64,000 nt of DNA from CAVUCE01 sp963739985 (GCA_963739985.1 CAVUCE010000008.1:390786-454785), one strand, 5' to 3'. Positions 1-10,052 are shown, counted from the first letter of the stretch. Numbers and translations: made by a program. Notes: generated by a model from the sequence alone, not told the origin.

Positions 1-369
1 GCATTATTGTGTATGCTTGTTTATATCGCCGGTTTCGCTTTTTCATGGGGACCAATTGTGTGGGTTTTACTTGCTGAGATTTTTCCAAACAAAGTTAGAG
101 GAAAAGCAATGGCTGTTGCAGTAGCGGCACAGTGGATTTCAAATTATTTAGTTTCATGGACTTTCCCAATGATGGATAAGAATACATTTTTAACTAATGC
201 ATTTCATCATGGCTTTGCATACTGGATTTACGGAGTAATGGCAATTCTTGCCGCTTTGTTTATGTGGAAATGGGTTCCGGAAACTAAAGGAAGAACTCTT
301 GAAGAAATGGAATTGCTTTGGGAAAAGAAGATTATTGATAAAACCAATCTTACCGAGGAAAGTGTTTAA
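1..369 (+). CDS. Sugar-porter MFS transporter, C-terminal fragment
   Basis: The reading frame is open from the first base of the window, so the gene begins upstream and only its last 122 or so codons are present. The fragment carries the late transmembrane helices of a major facilitator transporter of the sugar porter family (XylE/GLUT type). The cytoplasmic motif EIFPNKVRGKA and the C-terminal signature PETKGRTLEEME are characteristic of that family. It would import a monosaccharide across the inner membrane, probably with a proton or sodium ion. The substrate cannot be read from this part. A palindrome after the stop may end transcription. The family assignment is firm. Confidence 0.9.
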   Translation, partial: ALLCMLVYIAGFAFSWGPIVWVLLAEIFPNKVRGKAMAVAVAAQWISNYLVSWTFPMMDKNTFLTNAFHHGFAYWIYGVMAILAALFMWKWVPETKGRTLEEMELLWEKKIIDKTNLTEESV

Positions 370-410
370 TAAATTGATACTACGTTCAAAATATAATTAT
401 TAATTTTCAC

Positions 411-437
411 TAAGAGGCTGTAAAAAACAGCCTCTTA
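411..437. terminator. Inverted repeat between convergent genes
   Basis: An 11-bp perfect inverted repeat (TAAGAGGCTGT / ACAGCCTCTTA) with a five-A loop sits between the end of the sugar-porter gene and the end of the S9 peptidase gene. The position fits a shared terminator. Neither side has a clean T-tract, so the assignment is tentative. Confidence 0.45.
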
Positions 438-457
438 AAATATAATGTCTCTATAAA

Positions 458-2443
458 CTATTTCAAATATTTAACCATCCAATCAACCCATTTTTTGTAT
501 ACATCTGATCGTCTAACAATATCTCCGGGGAAATGAGTATCGACAGGATAAACATAAAATTCTGTGGTAACACCGTTATCTTTTAATGCATGATACATTT
601 CATAACTATTCACAATCGGAACATTTCCATCACCTGCATCACCCATGATCAAAGTTGGTGCTTTAACATTTTTGGCAAAAATTATAGGCGATTGTTCTCT
701 CCAAATATCCCAATACTTTGTGACCCATGGTGAGCCGCCGAAAAAGTACAAATCGTATGTTTGATAATACGCTATTGTGTAATCCATAACCCAATCATTT
801 AGAGCTGCACCTTCAACTGCTGCTTTCCACTTATTTGGATAATAACCAGTTAACCAGGAAGTCATATAACCGCCATAAGACCAACCGGTAACTCCAATAT
901 TATTTGTATCTATAATCCCCATTGCTACAATTTTTTTGAGTCCCGCCATTACATCTTTTCCCGGACCCTCTCCGGTATTTCTTGCTATAGCATGCTGGTA
1001 TTTGTCACCGAGATTTATACTTCCTCTATAATTCGGCTGAAAAACAAAGAATCCTTTTGCAGCTAACAATTGCGCTAAATCAGAAAACCTTAACGTGGAT
1101 GCGCCTTCAGGACCGCCGTGAATTACTAAAACAAGTGGATATTTTTCTTTACTATTATAGTTTATTGGATAAGTTAAAACTCCATCCTCATTAAAATCTT
1201 CCGGACCTATCCAATCAATACCTTTAGATTCTGCAATATTTACGCTATCAATAAAACTATTAAAATTAGTTATTCTCTTTGGCTTAGAACTGATGGAAGA
1301 AAGATAATATAGTTCATAAGGATTTTGAGAGGTACTTGCGGTAAAAACGATGGCTCCGTTTTTTGCAACATCAATACTACTGTTGCTAATTTCCAGATTC
1401 CCAAGATCAATTTGAGTTGCTTCCCCATTTACCGGTTGCTTCCAAATAACAGTATGCACTCCTTTTTCGCCGGTAAGAAGTAATGATTTTCCATCTGGCA
1501 TCCAGACATAATTGTTTATGTTTCGAGCTAATGATTTAGTTATATCATTTATTTTATCTCCCGATTTTAAATAGACGGCGTTTCCATTATTTAAGTCACC
1601 GTTTCTAGCACGCATAAAAGAAATCATATTATTTTGCGGAGAGAACTTTTGATGTCCTGATCCTTCATCACTTATAAAGGTGTTAAGGTTTGTTCCGTCA
1701 GTATCAATAATTGCTATTTTACTATGCCACGCATTTCCTTCCCATACATTGGGAAATTTTTGAAATAAAATTGATTTCCCATCGTGAGTCCATTCAACCG
1801 GAGAAATTGTTTCTTGATCGGTGCATAAACTATATGAGCCTTTTGTTAGTTGTTTCGCTTGTCCTCCGGAACTGGATACAATCCACAAATGCCAGGGTTG
1901 AATTTCTTTACGAACCATATAGTTGTTATCAGTTACTTTAAATGCATCTTCATGATGCTTAATTTCTTTTGGATTAGGTATTGTATCCTGAGCAACATAA
2001 GCAATCTTTTTTCCATCAGGGCTCCAGCTAAACTCAGTTATTCCTGTTTTGGAATCAGTAATACAAATCGGATCGCCTCCATTCATAGACATAATATAAA
2101 TCTGAGTCTCTTTTGTTTTTACTTCCTTAGCGATAAAAGCTAATTTTTTCCCATCCGGTGACCAGGCTAAATTTGAAATTCCTTCTCTGTTGTATGTAAG
2201 CTTTCTAATCAAGCCATCATTTAGGTTAGCTAGTTCAATTACTTGTTTTCTTTTATCATTTTTCCAATCAACCCTTGAAACAACAAATGCAACTTGATTT
2301 CCATCCGGTGATATTTGGGGATTAGATATACCTACCAATTTCTGTAGGTCTTCAAGCTTAAAATGCCGTTTTGGATTTTGAGCATATAAACCGCTGATAC
2401 TAAATAGCAATATTAAAAGAACAAATGATTTTAGTAATTTCAT
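458..2443 (-). CDS. Exported S9 family prolyl-oligopeptidase-type peptidase
   Basis: A 661-residue serine peptidase of the S9 (acylaminoacyl-peptidase / dipeptidyl-peptidase) family. It begins with a signal peptide (about residues 1-21, cut after LYAQ), so it acts in the periplasm or outside. Residues 30-380 hold TolB/PD40-type propeller repeats (several WSPDGKK motifs), which in this family restrict access to the active site. The C-terminal alpha/beta-hydrolase domain has the nucleophile S522 in GWSYGGY, D605 in GDAGDGNVP and H637 in DTHFPG, so the triad is complete. It likely releases short peptides from peptide N-termini. It stands alone, convergent with the upstream transporter gene. Confidence 0.92.
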   Translation of the reverse strand: MKLLKSFVLLILLFSISGLYAQNPKRHFKLEDLQKLVGISNPQISPDGNQVAFVVSRVDWKNDKRKQVIELANLNDGLIRKLTYNREGISNLAWSPDGKKLAFIAKEVKTKETQIYIMSMNGGDPICITDSKTGITEFSWSPDGKKIAYVAQDTIPNPKEIKHHEDAFKVTDNNYMVRKEIQPWHLWIVSSSGGQAKQLTKGSYSLCTDQETISPVEWTHDGKSILFQKFPNVWEGNAWHSKIAIIDTDGTNLNTFISDEGSGHQKFSPQNNMISFMRARNGDLNNGNAVYLKSGDKINDITKSLARNINNYVWMPDGKSLLLTGEKGVHTVIWKQPVNGEATQIDLGNLEISNSSIDVAKNGAIVFTASTSQNPYELYYLSSISSKPKRITNFNSFIDSVNIAESKGIDWIGPEDFNEDGVLTYPINYNSKEKYPLVLVIHGGPEGASTLRFSDLAQLLAAKGFFVFQPNYRGSINLGDKYQHAIARNTGEGPGKDVMAGLKKIVAMGIIDTNNIGVTGWSYGGYMTSWLTGYYPNKWKAAVEGAALNDWVMDYTIAYYQTYDLYFFGGSPWVTKYWDIWREQSPIIFAKNVKAPTLIMGDAGDGNVPIVNSYEMYHALKDNGVTTEFYVYPVDTHFPGDIVRRSDVYKKWVDWMVKYLK

Positions 2444-2690
2444 GGCAATTTCCTAAGTTTTACAATAAAAATTATTTATATAAAATGTTTACATTAATAT
2501 TAAAATATCATTTAATAAATAGTTGTGTTTTATAACCAAACTCAATCACAAACTGGATAAAAAAAACTCAAAAGTTTTATATATAAGCTAATCGAAAATA
2601 TAAATAGTTTGATGCAAAGCTCTTTTATTTGAAAGAATATTGCTAAATTTGTACAATTTTAATTGTTATATTCAAAATACAGGAGTAAAA

Positions 2691-3821
2691 ATGAAGATAA
2701 GGTTTAGTTTATTTCTTCTCATCATTACAACCTTTTTAGCATCAAATATCCAATCTCAAAATAAAGATACAACCAAAACTCCCCGGCATACGTTTAATAT
2801 GATTTATGATATAAATGCAACTTCAGTTAAAAATCAGGCTAATACAGGAACTTGTTGGGATTTTGCGACTCAATCTTTTTTGGAGAGTGAATTAATGAGA
2901 ATGGGGAAAGGCAACTATGATCTTTCAGAAATGTTTAATGTGCGTTATACTTACCCGCTAAAGGCCGAAAAATTTGTGCGATATCATGGTAAAACACAAT
3001 TTGGCGAAGGCGGCCAAGCTCACGATGTTTTAAGTGTTCTTAATAAATATGGCGCTGTTCCATATTCAGTTTATCCAGGCTTAGAGCCCGAAGATTCATT
3101 ATACGATAACACTGAAATGGATGCTGTATTGAAAAATGTTTTAGAAACCATTGTCAAACGTAAAAAAATTACTCCGCATTATGAAGATATTGTGAATTCA
3201 ATTTGCGATATCTATCTCGGAAAAGTTCCGGAAAATTTTGAATACAATGGGAAAGAATATACTCCCAAAACATTTGCAAAGAGCCTTGGAATAAACACAA
3301 AAGATTATGTTGAAATCACCTCATATACAAATCATCCATTTTATTCAAAATTTGTATTGGAAGTACCTGATAATTGGGAGGATGGAGAATATTACAATGT
3401 TCCTTTAAATGATTTAATAGAAATTATGAATAGCGCACTTAAGAATGGTTTTTCTATTGCCTGGGATGGTGATGTAAGTAAGGATAATTTTTATAGAAAA
3501 ACCGGCTATGCTGTTGCTCCCAAAGATGGAGACACCTCCAAAGTGGGTCCTGAAGTTGAACAAAGTGTAACCCAAGAATCTAGACAAAAAGCGTATGATG
3601 ATTATTCTACTACCGATGATCATTTAATGCACATTATAGGAATGGCAAAAGATCAAAACGGAACAATTTTTTATTATACAAAAAATTCATGGGGTACTAA
3701 AGATAAAATATATGACGGTTATTGGTATATGTCAGAGCCATTTGTAAAATTGAGAACGATTGCAATTATGGTTCATAAAGATGCTATTCCAAAAGTAATC
3801 CGCGAAAAACTCGGGTTATAA
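2691..3821 (+). CDS. Exported C1-family cysteine peptidase (bleomycin hydrolase/aminopeptidase C-like)
   Basis: A papain-fold peptidase of the C1B type, 376 residues from the ATG at 2691. That start has an AGGAG about 6 bases upstream and gives a proper signal peptide (MKIRFSLFLLIITTFLASNI). An upstream in-frame start at 2640 would put 17 residues before the signal and has no clear ribosome site. Catalytic residues are visible: C55 in TGTCWDF, H311 in DDHLMHIIG and N332 in TKNSWGT. Classical members are cytosolic aminopeptidases of about 450 residues. This one is exported and shorter. It probably trims peptides in the periplasm. A hairpin terminator follows. Confidence 0.88.
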   Translation: MKIRFSLFLLIITTFLASNIQSQNKDTTKTPRHTFNMIYDINATSVKNQANTGTCWDFATQSFLESELMRMGKGNYDLSEMFNVRYTYPLKAEKFVRYHGKTQFGEGGQAHDVLSVLNKYGAVPYSVYPGLEPEDSLYDNTEMDAVLKNVLETIVKRKKITPHYEDIVNSICDIYLGKVPENFEYNGKEYTPKTFAKSLGINTKDYVEITSYTNHPFYSKFVLEVPDNWEDGEYYNVPLNDLIEIMNSALKNGFSIAWDGDVSKDNFYRKTGYAVAPKDGDTSKVGPEVEQSVTQESRQKAYDDYSTTDDHLMHIIGMAKDQNGTIFYYTKNSWGTKDKIYDGYWYMSEPFVKLRTIAIMVHKDAIPKVIREKLGL

Positions 3822-3843
3822 AAACAAATAAAATTATTTTAAT

Positions 3844-3874
3844 AAGACCTGAATTAAGAATAGATTCAGGTCTT
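3844..3874 (+). terminator. Rho-independent terminator after the C1 peptidase gene
   Basis: An 11-bp perfect stem AAGACCTGAAT / ATTCAGGTCTT with a 9-base loop, followed by TTGTTAT on the plus strand, 22 bases after the stop codon. Confidence 0.8.
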
Positions 3875-4001
3875 TTGTTATAGTTCCGATTTTCCCTCAT
3901 CAACTCATTACTCCTATTAAAAGATAAATATACGGTTCATCAAAATTTACTTTGCATAAATCCCATTAAATAGGATATTGCAAATAAAAAGGACCGATGA
4001 A

Positions 4002-4205
4002 ATGATTGCATTCTTGCTTTGGCTTATATTATTATTCTTTTGCTGGCCTCTTGCACTTTTCGCCATATTTGCATACGTATTTTTATGGATAGTTTTATTA
4101 CCATTTAGATTGCTGGGGTTTACTTTTGTCGCATTGTTCACGGCAATTTCTGCAATAATTTTACTACCAATACGTATATTAAGAGGACCATCCGGCTTAA
4201 GATGA
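4002..4205 (+). CDS. Small hydrophobic membrane protein, function unknown
   Basis: A 67-residue protein made almost entirely of hydrophobic residues, with two or three likely membrane helices (about residues 3-25, 26-40 and 42-60) and a basic C-terminus (RILRGPSGLR). I chose the ATG at 4002 because AAAAAGGA lies 8 bases upstream. A TTG at 3978 would add 8 residues. I recognise no family. It has its own upstream gap of 180 bases and no obvious operon partner. It may be a real small membrane protein or a chance hydrophobic frame; the ribosome site favours a gene. Confidence 0.5.
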   Translation: MIAFLLWLILLFFCWPLALFAIFAYVFLWIVLLPFRLLGFTFVALFTAISAIILLPIRILRGPSGLR

Positions 4206-4385
4206 TTTTATGTTCTAACAATGATAATCTTCAAGCGTGTTATATATATATTTTACAATTTCCTGCTCATTAATATTTATCTGGCAATAATTATAAGAAA
4301 TAAAAAACATCTCGAAAATGTTATAAAAATTTCGTTATTTTAGCAGATGAACTTTTGCGATTATTAAAATTCAGGATAAATTATT

Positions 4386-4655
4386 ATGAGAACAATATAT
4401 CTGCGAAAAGAAGATGAAAAAGGAACTAGAAAAGTTTTACTTGATATGGCTTATCTGGTTGCACATAAACAAATCAGATTGCTAAAATATAAATTTGAAG
4501 AGGGGCTTTATTTAAGATATTTACCAAATCCTAAGGATCAGGGTAAAGTAGAACAATTAATTTTAACCAAAGATAAAATAAAATCAGAGGATGAAAATTA
4601 TTTCTATTTCAGTTTTAATTATAAAGCCAATCAAGTAGAACCGGTAGCCGAATAA
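4386..4655 (+). CDS. Small conserved-looking protein of unknown function
   Basis: An 89-residue charged, soluble protein with no signal peptide or membrane segment. The start ATG is preceded by AGGA 10 bases upstream. The sequence alternates charged and aromatic residues (for example KYKFEEGLYLRYLPN and NYFYFSFNYKA), which suggests a small beta-rich fold, but I do not recognise a family. A strong terminator follows within 50 bases, which supports an independent transcription unit. Confidence 0.6.
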   Translation: MRTIYLRKEDEKGTRKVLLDMAYLVAHKQIRLLKYKFEEGLYLRYLPNPKDQGKVEQLILTKDKIKSEDENYFYFSFNYKANQVEPVAE

Positions 4656-4696
4656 TTTTTAACCGAATTGATCAGAAATACGATTCTATTTAAAAC

Positions 4697-4735
4697 AAAA
4701 AGAGCTGTCCATTACTGGACAGCTCTTTTTTTATT
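4697..4735. terminator. Bidirectional terminator
   Basis: A 10-bp perfect stem AGAGCTGTCC / GGACAGCTCT with a 6-base loop, flanked by an A-run on the left and a T-run on the right. It can stop transcription from both the small plus-strand gene and the large minus-strand BNR-repeat gene. Confidence 0.9.
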
Positions 4736-4745
4736 TGAAGATTAA

Positions 4746-7700
4746 TTATTTCATTAAAATCATCTTCTTTGTGTCTACAAAATTACCGGCTTGTATTCTA
4801 TACAAATAAACGCCTGTGGCTACAGTGTTATTGTATTCGTTACGGCCGTCCCAATTGATTTTGTAGTAACCTGCTTCATTAACTCCATCGACTAAAGTTT
4901 TAATTTTTTCTCCCAAAGAGTTAAATACAGTAAGTGTTACTTGTTCCTTCACAGGTAATTGGAATTTTATAACTGTTGAAGGATTAAACGGATTAGGATA
5001 ATTCTGAGATAAACTAAATTCCGTTGGCAACATCTGTACAGCTTCAATCACTTTAGAATAAGAAGAAGTTCCGTCTAAATCGATTTGTTTTAATCTGTAA
5101 TAATTTTTACCCATCGGGGCTTTTTCATCCGAAAAACCGTAAGAATGTTTTTCAGTTGATGAGCCGTTGCCTTTCATGAAACCTATTTTAACAAAATTAA
5201 CTTTATCCTGACTTCTCTGAATTTCAAAACCGGAGTTATTCTTTTCAGTAGCTGTTTGCCAGGTTAAATTAATTTTATTTTCTACAGAATTAGCCATGAA
5301 TGAAGTTAATTCAACAGGAACAACAGTCGGTTGAATAGAAAGATTATCAATTGCCCAACCCCAGCCGTGGGTTCCGGCATCAGCAAACAATCTGAATCTT
5401 ACTAATATTTTATCTCCGGCATTAAATTTCGATAATAAATCTAGTGTATGATGTTTAAACATGGTAGAATCACCATTGCCATTAGAGTTGAATGTACTTA
5501 ACCATGTAGCATCGTAACCGGCATCATAACCATCAAGAAGCTGTTTCCAATTTATACCATCAGAAGTTGCCTCAACAATAACATAATCCCAGAAATTGGA
5601 ATCACCAAATTTGGTACCGGGATCACCGGGTTCAACTAAAGCCACATCATCATATTCCAGTGTTGCATTTGAAGCAGCAACATTTATTGGAATGAGCAAC
5701 TGGTATATATTATTTGTGTTATCACTATAAGGATGTGCTGAGTTGATAGCACCGGATTTAAATCCAGTTGGTTGTGTAATGCTAAAGCCGTTTCCTGAGA
5801 AATCACTGCTGGCAGTATTAAAATCATTTACGTAAGTGTTTTGAGCTGTTTGTAAAACCTTAACAACTTGAATTTGCGTAGCTGATTTATATTGTCTACC
5901 GTCTTTCATAGCAATTACTTGAACTGTGTCAGTACCGGCTACAGTTACAGGAACTTTGTAAACTGTATCGATAACAGATGTATTCATTTCAATCTTAGCT
6001 GCCATACCACCATTAATATAAATCATTGTGCTATCATACGGAGATCTCAACGAGATCGGAACAGATAAATCTCCTTCAGGTGCTTGAGCCAATGGATCTA
6101 AGCGCGGAGATTTTGTAACTGCAGGAACTGTATAGCCTGATAGCCAAGGTGCATCTACAGACCAGATTCCTCTTCCGTGAGTTGCGATCACTATTTGATG
6201 GCCAACAATTCTCATTTGCCATATAGCTACATTAGGTAGCCCGTTAGAAGCCAATGCCCATGTAGCACCGTTATCAGTTGATTGGAATAAACCAATTTCA
6301 GTACCCGCCCAAATTGTATCCGGAGTAGTAGGCATTTGCAGTAAACAATAGACAGCTACATCAGGAAAACCATTTGAACTGCTGGTGTTAGAACCAAATC
6401 CGGATAAATCTGTCCAGCTTTGTCCTAAATCTGTAGTTCTTAAAATTTTAGGAGCTTGAGAAGCTGAGAGTAATACATAAGCCGTAGAATCATCGACTGG
6501 AGAAGAAGCTAAACCCGTAATTCTACCTAAATTGGCGTAACTATTTGTAGGGTTGAATGTTAATCCACCGTCGGTAGATACATTAATTTTCTCACCGGAT
6601 GTAGTCATATAAGCACCAGCCCAAACAATTTGAGGATCTGCTTTTGATATTTCACTATTTGCAAAAGATGAGCCACCTGAAATTGCAGCAGGTGATAATG
6701 TCCATGATTTAGCAAAGTTATCTGATCTCCAGACCCCTGAACTACTGGTAACAAATAAAAGATCCGGATCTTGTGTTGATTTTGCAATTCTAGTAATAAA
6801 CGGTGATTTACTACTAACATTTGCGTCTGAAAGACCAGTTTGAGCAGGGTCCCAGCTCATTCCACCATTTGTACTTTTATAAACTCTATTATAATAAATA
6901 GAACCTAACATTTGATTAGGATCATCGTATTTCCAAACAACACCAAACCCATCTCCACCAAGTGCATTATAATATGATGAATCCGGTCCCGGGTTTACAT
7001 CAGAATACCATGTGCCGTTATCCTGCATTCCACCAAGATATTGATCTGCACTTGGATTCTTATCGACCCCATAAAATTGCGTGGTTTGGTAGCTGGTAAT
7101 CTGTGTCCAATTTTGTCCACCATCATTTGAAATGGCGGCTCCGCCATCATTACCTGCTAAAATTCTAAAGGTACCGCTGCCTGGAATAGTTATTAGGCTA
7201 TGCTGATCAGCATGAATATATGGATAACCTGCTCCACTATACCAGTTTGTAATTTGAGTTGATTTTCTCAGTTTTGCTATAATTGTGTTATATAGAAAAC
7301 TAATTTTTGAAGTAGGTAAATTATTAGCATCCCATGTTCCGCCGGTTGCAAGTATTGGCCACATTGAATAAATATTTTTATAAGCCATACCATTTGTAGT
7401 ACTGATAATCGGAGAAGGAGTACTTGCGTCATAGGGCACTGAGCTTATAAATAGATATTCTCTCTGCACGTTTGCAGAATTATAAGATATCAAATCAAAT
7501 GCACCATCATTTGCCCAATCTCTAAAAGAGACCATAAGTTGTCTATTATGTGTTATATCCCAGACTTCAAATGGGACAGTTACATAATCTTGATATAAAT
7601 AGTTTCCACCACTATTAACAAATCTATGAGCCTTCTGTGACATACCCGGTCCAAACCTCACTTCAACAGAAACATAATCTGTGTCCGTAACATTACTCGA

Positions 7701-9218
7701 ACCTAGGAAATTAGCTCCTACGTCTGCACTTCCATATAACAGTCCACCACCCCAATTGATATATCCAAGGAAGGAATTTGTGTTTGTAGTTGAAGCTGTC
7801 AGAACATGACTTGTGTCAGTTCCGGGAGCCATCGCAATTTTATAAACATTAACTCCACCAACGAATAATGAATCTTTATTTGACGGACTAACTACGAGAG
7901 TATTATTATACCAGCCCTGGCCATTAAGCCAATTGGGATTTGTTCCCGATTGATCATTAACTAATTGCCAATTATCTCCGGCATCATCGGAAATGAATAA
8001 ATCCGAACCACTGGTTGATTCTGCTCCGGCGTACATTCTATTATTATCAGTAGGAGCAATAGCTATCTCAACTCTGCCTGAGGTAACTATTCCCTGAGTA
8101 GTATCCCAAGTTAGTCCGGCATCAGTTGATTTAATAACCCCTAAACCATTAACAGTGGCATACATTGTATTGAAAGTTGCAGGACTAGATAATAATTGTT
8201 GAATTCTTGAATTGGAACCATAAATTTTAGTCCATGTACTTCCGCCATCTGTTGATTTAAATATGCCGGATGTGTAACCAAGATTAACAGAATAAAAGCC
8301 TACATTTGCGCAAGTATAAACTACATTCGCATCACTAGGATCTACAATTATTCTGTTAACATTCTGAAAATCCAGGTTAGATTTTGTAGATGTTAACTGA
8401 TTCCATGTTTCTCCATGATCAGTTGATTTAAAAATTCCATCGCCATTAATAGCGTCTGTATTATAAAAACCTTCCCCGGTTCCCGCGTAAATAATATCAT
8501 GATTCGACTGTGCCATTTCCAAAACAGAGGTCGCCAAATTTGGAAGACCAGGAGTTTTGTCTGTCCATGTAACACCACCGTCAGTAGTTTTCCAAATTCC
8601 TCCTCCAACTGATCCGGCAAACCAAGTGTTATGAGTAGCATCGTCAGGATCTACAATCATACCTCTTGTTCTACCGGCAACATTTCCAGGTCCTCTTTCT
8701 TTCCATGGAATTGTTGCAGCTTGCATTTCTTTGAAAGCAGCGTTATAAGAGCTTAATCCAACACCAAACTTTCTTTCAACAGCTTTATTTAATTCAATCA
8801 TTTTGTAGTTTTTAGGATAATCCGGTTTTAAGCTGCCAATATGAGTGCGGATATCATTTTCGAACTGGGTAAATTTTGCCGGCTCATCGAACTTATCTTT
8901 GCCTTCATCTTCTTCGAATGCAGAAGGTTTAGACAACTTTTCTGATTTCTCAAATTCATCTGAATCTTTTTCTTCAGATTTGATTTCATCTACATCATTT
9001 CTTTTCAACTTATATTCTTTTTTATAAACTGATGCAATTGATTCATCTTCAGTTTTTTGAATAATAGTTTTTTGTATATCAGTTTTTTGAACTGACACTT
9101 CCGCCTTCACATCTCTTTTAGGCGATGACGTTTTCTTTTCAGCATTCGTAAATAGCAGGGTAACTGCAAGCACGACTGCAATAGAAGTAGCAACCATTAC
9201 TAGTAGCCTTTTCTTCAT
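4746..9218 (-). CDS. Large T9SS-exported BNR/Asp-box repeat protein
   Basis: A 1490-residue secreted protein. A hydrophobic N-terminal segment (about residues 5-24) is followed by a Lys/Glu-rich stretch of about 100 residues. A long propeller region follows (about 165-1090) with some eleven Asp-box or BNR motifs, such as STDGGSTW, STDHGETW and SNDGGQNW, as in sialidases and VPS10/sortilin-like proteins. A jelly-roll-like domain then runs from about 1180 to 1320, and a type IX sorting domain forms the last 80 residues (NYPNPFNPST, ending KKMILMK). The Asp boxes shape the fold and do not prove sialidase activity; I cannot point to a catalytic arginine triad. Likely a surface-anchored or released binding protein. 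Confidence 0.85.
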   Translation of the reverse strand: MKKRLLVMVATSIAVVLAVTLLFTNAEKKTSSPKRDVKAEVSVQKTDIQKTIIQKTEDESIASVYKKEYKLKRNDVDEIKSEEKDSDEFEKSEKLSKPSAFEEDEGKDKFDEPAKFTQFENDIRTHIGSLKPDYPKNYKMIELNKAVERKFGVGLSSYNAAFKEMQAATIPWKERGPGNVAGRTRGMIVDPDDATHNTWFAGSVGGGIWKTTDGGVTWTDKTPGLPNLATSVLEMAQSNHDIIYAGTGEGFYNTDAINGDGIFKSTDHGETWNQLTSTKSNLDFQNVNRIIVDPSDANVVYTCANVGFYSVNLGYTSGIFKSTDGGSTWTKIYGSNSRIQQLLSSPATFNTMYATVNGLGVIKSTDAGLTWDTTQGIVTSGRVEIAIAPTDNNRMYAGAESTSGSDLFISDDAGDNWQLVNDQSGTNPNWLNGQGWYNNTLVVSPSNKDSLFVGGVNVYKIAMAPGTDTSHVLTASTTNTNSFLGYINWGGGLLYGSADVGANFLGSSNVTDTDYVSVEVRFGPGMSQKAHRFVNSGGNYLYQDYVTVPFEVWDITHNRQLMVSFRDWANDGAFDLISYNSANVQREYLFISSVPYDASTPSPIISTTNGMAYKNIYSMWPILATGGTWDANNLPTSKISFLYNTIIAKLRKSTQITNWYSGAGYPYIHADQHSLITIPGSGTFRILAGNDGGAAISNDGGQNWTQITSYQTTQFYGVDKNPSADQYLGGMQDNGTWYSDVNPGPDSSYYNALGGDGFGVVWKYDDPNQMLGSIYYNRVYKSTNGGMSWDPAQTGLSDANVSSKSPFITRIAKSTQDPDLLFVTSSSGVWRSDNFAKSWTLSPAAISGGSSFANSEISKADPQIVWAGAYMTTSGEKINVSTDGGLTFNPTNSYANLGRITGLASSPVDDSTAYVLLSASQAPKILRTTDLGQSWTDLSGFGSNTSSSNGFPDVAVYCLLQMPTTPDTIWAGTEIGLFQSTDNGATWALASNGLPNVAIWQMRIVGHQIVIATHGRGIWSVDAPWLSGYTVPAVTKSPRLDPLAQAPEGDLSVPISLRSPYDSTMIYINGGMAAKIEMNTSVIDTVYKVPVTVAGTDTVQVIAMKDGRQYKSATQIQVVKVLQTAQNTYVNDFNTASSDFSGNGFSITQPTGFKSGAINSAHPYSDNTNNIYQLLIPINVAASNATLEYDDVALVEPGDPGTKFGDSNFWDYVIVEATSDGINWKQLLDGYDAGYDATWLSTFNSNGNGDSTMFKHHTLDLLSKFNAGDKILVRFRLFADAGTHGWGWAIDNLSIQPTVVPVELTSFMANSVENKINLTWQTATEKNNSGFEIQRSQDKVNFVKIGFMKGNGSSTEKHSYGFSDEKAPMGKNYYRLKQIDLDGTSSYSKVIEAVQMLPTEFSLSQNYPNPFNPSTVIKFQLPVKEQVTLTVFNSLGEKIKTLVDGVNEAGYYKINWDGRNEYNNTVATGVYLYRIQAGNFVDTKKMILMK

Positions 9219-9295
9219 TAGCTTACCTTTTTGTTAAATTGATAAATATATTTTAATTAGATAAATAAGAAAACTTTTAATTCAGTACAGTTGAT

Positions 9296-9703
9296 TTATT
9301 TGTTTTTATTTTCTACGAATGGTTTAACTTGTTCATCATTGATGTCAAACAATGTTACACTATTTTTATTTTCAGCTTCAATACCGGAAATAATTCCCAA
9401 TAAACGCGTTATTTTAACTTGATGATCATTTAGCCATTCAACATTTCCATTAGGCAAATTATCTTTAAATACTATTTTATCATCACTAACGTCGTAAATA
9501 AAAAAATCAACTCTATTTTGAGGCATCTGTGGAGACTGCTTAAAAATCTTTTCACAAATAATATAAGTGGAATCAATATTATACTTTGTTTTATATTCTG
9601 AATTATAAGTTTTCTCGGCCACTATTTTATAACCGGGTTTATGAGATGAGGTTGTTTCTATTTGGTTGCTTCCCCCACAAGAAGAAAGTACAGAAACTAA
9701 CAA
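9296..9703 (-). CDS. Putative lipoprotein with a problematic start codon
   Basis: A small predicted lipoprotein of unknown function. The sequence around LVSVLSSCGGS is a lipobox, with Cys as the lipid-modified residue. The only ordinary start in frame is the TTG at 9703, which leaves eight residues before the Cys and no basic n-region. Reading on upstream gives a proper lipoprotein signal (KLSLLFIILLVSVLSSC), preceded by an ATA codon at 9730-9728 with a G-run about 6 bases before it. So the natural start may be ATA, or an ATG lost by mutation or sequencing error. The mature part is polar, with no motif I recognise. Confidence 0.6.
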   Translation of the reverse strand: MLVSVLSSCGGSNQIETTSSHKPGYKIVAEKTYNSEYKTKYNIDSTYIICEKIFKQSPQMPQNRVDFFIYDVSDDKIVFKDNLPNGNVEWLNDHQVKITRLLGIISGIEAENKNSVTLFDINDEQVKPFVENKNK

Positions 9704-9730
9704 AATAATAAAGAGTAAGCTAAGTTTTAT

Positions 9731-10052
9731 ATTTACCCCGCAATTACTTAGAATTACAAACCAATAGAAAATGTTACAAACTTTGAGTACTTAAAAATCA
9801 GAATTATTTCAGCTTAGTGTAAATCTTTGTGGATTAAGCTAATAACTAATTTTTCGAAAGTCAATACTTATTAATAATTTTGTTTTGAAAAGATTTAGTA
9901 AAAAACAATTCTTAATTTTTATTTAAAATTAAATTTACCGGTATGATGTGATATAGAATTAGGAAATATTTTACAAACCGATTGTAATATTAATTTAATT
10001 AATAATAGCATAATCACTTAATACAGAGAGCTCCAGTATTCTGAATTAAATT
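9731..10052. other. Gap without a recognised gene
   Basis: About 320 bases of very AT-rich sequence between the lipoprotein gene and the end of the amino-acid dehydrogenase gene. Both flanking genes are on the minus strand, so it should hold the lipoprotein promoter. I see no ORF with a ribosome site, no clear hairpin and no repeat. Confidence 0.6.

Noticed and set aside
4746..9218. Annotation of the BNR-repeat protein as a sialidase.
   Set aside because: Asp-box motifs are structural and shared with many non-enzymes. I could not identify the arginine triad, Tyr/Glu pair or Asp of sialidases.
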